DNA from: Gordionus sp. m RMFG-2023
Lineage: Eukaryota > Nematomorpha > Gordioida > Chordodea > Parachordodidae
Direction of reading: 5' to 3'
NCBI RefSeq assembly: GCF_954871325.1
Contig: NC_088777.1
Coordinates: forward strand, 23,909,366-23,973,365
DNA length: 64,000 nt
A program made the position numbers and the translations under genes. The notes under the pieces were generated by a model that was not told where the DNA came from, did no database searches, and saw nothing but the letters and a program-made list of their open reading frames with translations. Positions 59,855 through 64,000 of the stretch are shown one piece after another. Within the stretch, counting starts at the first letter, position 1, and each line of letters opens with the position of its first letter.

Positions 59855-61080
59855 CTAGTAGATGGCCTGTCAAAAATGATGGGGAATGAGAATTTTCTTT
59901 ATGCTAGTTGTTACCTGTTATTTGAAAATAATATCCAATTTTTAATCTTCTACTCCCCCCCCCCCCACCACTTCAGGCCAGATTCAATCTATTAAAACTA
60001 AGTGTAAATACTATGGTTTGAGTAAAAATAAATTTAAAGCTTTTACTTGATAATACCAATATTATTTGTTAAATATTACTGATCACTTATACCTAATATT
60101 TAATATTAAAAATTCCCAGGCAAAGTACAAAGCCATAATAATTTTGAAAAAATCTTCCAAGCCCAATGAAAGATCATAATAATTTTGGTAGTTGAGAACT
60201 AAAATAAAACATTAAATTAATCATAATGAAAAATAATATCCAATTTTTAATCTTTCTACTCCCCCCCCCACCACTTCAGGCCAGATTCAATCTATTAAAA
60301 CTAAGTGTAAATACTATGGTTTGAGTAAAAATAAATTTAAAGCTTTTACTTGATAATACCAATATTATTTGTTAAATATTACTGATCACTTATACCTAAT
60401 ATTTAATATTAAAAATTCCCAGGCAAAGTACAAAGCCATAATAATTTTGAAAAAATCTTCCAAGCCCAATGAAAGATCATAATAATTTTGGTAGTTGAGA
60501 ACTAAAATAAAACATTAAATTAATCATAATGAATTTAAAAATACAATCAAAATCAGATTTTCATGGGCCTTGGTTTTTTGATCAGGCCGAGTCCAGGCCT
60601 GCAAAAAATTTGTTTTAGGCCAATGTCTGATCCATAGTTAATAATAAAAAAATTCTCAAGCATCCAAGCTCATAATAATTTTGAAAAATATTCCCCAAGA
60701 TCAGCCCAATATAATAAAAAAAAAAAATTCTCAAGCCTGGCTAACCCATAGTAATTTTCAAAAATTTCCCAAACCTGGAGATAGGTAAATCTCTAAAAAC
60801 CACATCTATTTTAACCCAGCTCACCCCTACTTCAAACAAAGGCCAACCCATTTAGACTAAGAGTGAATACTATTTTTGAATAAAAATATATTTAAATTAG
60901 CTTTTATCTGAGGGACATATAAATATTCTATGTTAAATATTACACCTATGCCTAATATTAAAAAAATTCCCAAGCCAGGTCCACGCATTTGGGAAAATTT
61001 TCTGAAACCCGCCAAAGACCATAATATTTGGTTTAACATACTTCTGCTGCTTAAAAGATAGCTACTCTGAAATGTTTTCC
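59855..61080. mobile_element. element related to the fold-back at 52391
   Basis: Starts CTAGTAGATGGCCTGTCAAA after TA (59853-59854). Shares GATCATAATAATTTTGGTAG and GTTGAGAACTAAAATAAAA with the centre of the element at 52391-54060, and TTGATCAGGCC with its arms. Its right end was not recognised. Contains the tandem duplication at 59928-60532. Non-coding. Confidence 0.5.
59928..60532. repeat. 303-bp tandem duplication, nearly identical
   Basis: 59928-60230 and 60231-60532 are the same sequence apart from a C-run of 12 against 9, one extra T and one A. Its freshness stands out against the old repeats around it. Slippage or unequal exchange is likely, and an assembly artefact is possible. Confidence 0.95.
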
Positions 61081-61237
61081 CCATATTACATTTGCTTCTT
61101 ATATAATCAGATTTAATACTTATTTAATTTTATTGTAAAAAATCAGTTGTAAAGCCTTAAAGGGAGAGGATAAAAATCCTAGAGCGAAAATTAATAAAAA
61201 TATATTGCTTTACTGGAATTGACAAGCTACATTTAAT

Positions 61238-63962
61238 CAGGGTGTGCATTTGACCGGTCAAATACAATTCGGTCAATTGACCGATATTTGACCGGTCAAA
61301 TACGGTCAAATATGGTCAAATTCAAATAAATGTTTTTTACACCAATATTAACTTTATGTTGCATTTATATAATATTATAATAAATCTATGTATAATAATA
61401 AATATCATAATATTTTTTAATTCATTCTATAGTCAATGTTTCACCCTCCGTGGCAGAGTCTTGTTCCGATTCATATTCAATATCATTATTTTCTTTAATA
61501 TTTTTAATCAATCTTAAATTATGATACACTCTTACTAATTTTCCTGCTGTAGAAGCCTTTAATCTATTTCTGTTTTTCGTGTGAATATTGCCCCAAACCG
61601 ACCAATTTCTTTTAGAAGAAGTCGAACTAGGAAATGTTAGTAAAATATTAGCGACTTCTCTTAATGGGCAAGGTGGGCAAAATGCATTCCACCAACTTGA
61701 GGCCGAAATTTGATTGTTTCTTATGGAAGTTACAACTTTCCACATATTATGGCTATTAAATATACCGCTTTTGCTTCTGAAATTTACTATATTACTCAAA
61801 ATATTTTGATTATCACCACCTTGTAAAATACCCAATTCTTGTATTATATTACATGCTTCATCAAATTCAGTATTAGTAAGATGCTCCCCTTGATATTGGG
61901 GGTACAATAAATAAGCAGCATTGTGAGCACATGTATTTATATCAGTTTTTCTCTTTTCAAACATAACCTTAATTTTTTTTTCTTGAGATGGAGAAAATAT
62001 AGAATCATGGCATGATTGTATTATGTGTTTTTCCAATTAAGCATCTCGTTTTTTACTTGGGCCAAAGTACATTTATCCCCTTGCACTTTCAACAATGAGG
62101 TAGCTAAAGGTTGGAGTATAGCTAAAAATTTTAAATTTTTCGTCCAAAATTCTTCGTTTAATATATTATTGGTAATTTCTATGGGACAATTATCACAAAC
62201 AGCTTCTTCAACAACTGATGCTTTTAGAGCTTTCTTGCATATTTGAATTTGCTCCATACATTTTATTGACGATGCCCATCTTGTTTGGCTAATTGTACTT
62301 AATGTAGATGGTATGCCATGAAGATTCTTATTACGGGAAAATACTGCAGCTGGTATGTGTTTATTCTTGAAAAATTTAACAATTTTTTTAATTATTGAAA
62401 TATGGTCACTGAAGGCGTCCAATCGTTCAAAATCGTGAAAGAATAACTGCAATGTATGCGCTGCACAACCATAACATTGTATATGATTATAAATAGATTC
62501 AGATTTTAGAATTCTCCAGGCTGCTTTCATGTTAGCGGCATTATCAGTAACTAAAGAATATACTTTTACCGGATTCAATTCATGAATTACATTTTTAAAT
62601 TCCTGGGCAATATAATCTGCCGTATGGCGATTTTCCTCAGTATTTAGAAATTTGTAGAACACTGGAACAGGCGTCATCACCATAAAATTAATAATACTCT
62701 CGTTTCTAATGTTGCTCCAGCCATCTGATACAATTGATAAGTAAGGAGCTTTATCTATTATATCTGCAACTCTCACCTCCATATCACCTGACGCTTTGTC
62801 TAGAAGATATCCAGCCAGCTGCCTTCTCCTGGGTAATGTGTAAATAGGACGTATTTTTTTAAAAAATTCTTGGATGTAGGGATTTTCAGTGATGTGGAAA
62901 GGTAAATTGCTCGCATATACAGCCTTTGCAAACAATTGATCCAGCTCATTTTTTTCTTTGGGATTAATTCTATCTATGAAACCGGTTATACAAGATTGAG
63001 ATTTATATTTAATCGCCTTGCTTGTAGATTGATTAGAAATAATGGAATCAAATTCTCCTGAGTCACAAAATATTGTTCATTTGATAATCATTCTCACTAA
63101 TTTCACCCAATTCTTCATTAGAGTTAGACTTAGAAGTATTACAAATTACATTTGTGATATTTTTTGTAGAGGTTGATATTTTGGAATTTGAATAAAATTT
63201 TTCCTTAATTATAACAGGGCACATAGTACAGCTGCTTAATAAATGTTTGACCATTCTATCAACGTGGGTGATATAGGACATCTTGCAAAACTTGCACACC
63301 GCTTTAACTGATTTACCATCGCGTACTTCTTGAAAATGTTTCCAAACATGATGCTTTGGTTTGACCATAATCCCTAATATATTAAAATTTAACAAAAAAT
63401 GATTTTAATTTTTGTAAAGTTAATCAATCTTAACTATTTTATAATTATCGACCAATTATTCCAAAATTTCTTAATATTATAAATATAATATAATAAACTT
63501 TTTACCAGAATTGAATAATATTCCATAAATCTGACCAGAACAATTAAAATGAAAATTAATTTTAAAAACCAAATATAGCAAGTGTAAGTAAAACAAATGA
63601 GAATTAATATAATTTATACTCGGCTAAATATTAAATAAAATTTAAATTTATTAAAAAATAAGAATGAAAAAATTATATTATGATTATAATAAATCGGGTA
63701 TTTTTATTTTTTTTAAGAAAAATGAATTGAAAAAAATAAAGAAGGCGAGAAACGGCAATGATTAGGCAAAAAAATAACTAAAAATATTACTATATTTAGA
63801 AAAATTACATATTTATATTTTAATAAAAAAATAATAAGATTGATAAACATGCTTTTAATGCATACTAGTTAATTATATCAAAATATTTATCCGCCATTAA
63901 TATTTTAGAGTATTTGACCAGTCAAATACTCCTCCGGTCAATTGACCGAGATGCCAACCCTG
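61238..63962 (-). mobile_element. well preserved hAT element (GGTCAA type)
   Basis: Termini CAGGGTGTGCAT and, inverted, CAGGGTTGGCAT, flanked by a perfect 8-bp duplication CATTTAAT (61230-61237 and 63963-63970). Subterminal motifs TTTGACCGGTCAAAT and CGGTCAATTGACCG recur at both ends, probable transposase binding sites. It holds one transposase frame on the minus strand with few breaks, so it is the youngest autonomous-size element here. Confidence 0.95.
61422..63395 (-). pseudogene. hAT transposase with BED finger, nearly intact
   Basis: Reads from 63395 (or the Met at 63368) to a TAA at 61424-61422, about 650 residues, the usual length. N-terminal BED finger: VWKHFQEVRDGK, CKFC, HVDRMVKHLLSSC. 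Catalytic domain: APYLSIVSDGWSN (first Asp), VYSLVTDNAANMK (second Asp), CYGCAAHTLQLFFHDF, then SQTRWASS. C-terminal dimerisation: SSWWNAFCPPCPLREVANIL, TSSKRNWSVWGNIHTKNRNR and LVRVYHNLR. The frame changes twice, once between 63080 and 63060 and once near 62030 beside an A-run; otherwise it is open. The first could be a small intron, but a sequencing or mutational indel is simpler. It cuts and pastes DNA in the nucleus by the DDE/RNase H mechanism; this copy could be dead or just recently inactivated. Confidence 0.9.
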
Positions 63963-64000
63963 CATTTAATGTAAAAATTTGATTCATCAAGTAAGAATTT

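Overview
The window looks like a strongly AT-rich stretch of an animal nuclear genome, mostly made of decayed and nested transposable elements. The animal assignment rests on three host loci. One is a spliced helix-loop-helix/Orange gene of the HES/HEY type (minus strand, 30653 to 23246). One is a spliced patatin-like phospholipase of the PNPLA2/ATGL type (plus strand, 41753 to 47743). The third is a decayed stretch resembling an ionotropic glutamate receptor ligand core (about 33559-34010). Both spliced genes use very short introns (about 41-46 bp) beside one intron of several kb filled with repeats. Neither the species nor the phylum can be named from the sequence; short introns plus heavy repeat load would fit a fast-evolving, possibly parasitic animal, but that is a guess.

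Layout. 1-8.9 kb: a nested stack. A hAT remnant is split at a TTAA site by a piggyBac element with inverted repeats of about 0.5 kb. The piggyBac has a MITE in its left repeat and an R2-class-like LINE (reverse transcriptase, zinc finger, restriction-like endonuclease) in the middle of its transposase. 9.6-19.6 kb: a second stack, element A, whose inverted termini are 21-bp minisatellites. At its centre lie a 2.35-kb palindrome and a full relative, element B, which encodes a DD34E IS630/Tc1/mariner-type transposase. B's left terminus is itself interrupted by a hAT element with a perfect 8-bp target duplication. 21.0-22.7 kb: a second LINE copy. 23.2-30.7 kb: the HES-like gene, with a BED-finger hAT remnant, a polypyrimidine tract and several MITEs in its 7-kb intron. 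31-38.2 kb: sparse sequence with the glutamate-receptor-like remnant and a second copy of the first hAT family. 38.25-41.46 kb: a hAT element with perfect target duplications and an inverted second copy of part of its own transposase. 41.75-47.74 kb: the phospholipase gene. 48-51 kb: further hAT remnants. 52.4-61 kb: fold-back elements and MITEs, many sharing a CTAGCTGATAGCCCGTCAAG terminus with TA target duplications, a third informative LINE fragment and a recent 0.3-kb tandem duplication. 61.24-63.96 kb: the best preserved transposon, a hAT element with intact termini and an almost open transposase.

Only the two spliced host genes are confidently functional candidates. The rest records repeated waves of hAT, piggyBac, Tc1/mariner-like and LINE activity, whose order can be read from insertion within insertion. 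No retroviral, LTR or Polinton-type element, CRISPR array, rRNA or convincing intact tRNA was seen.
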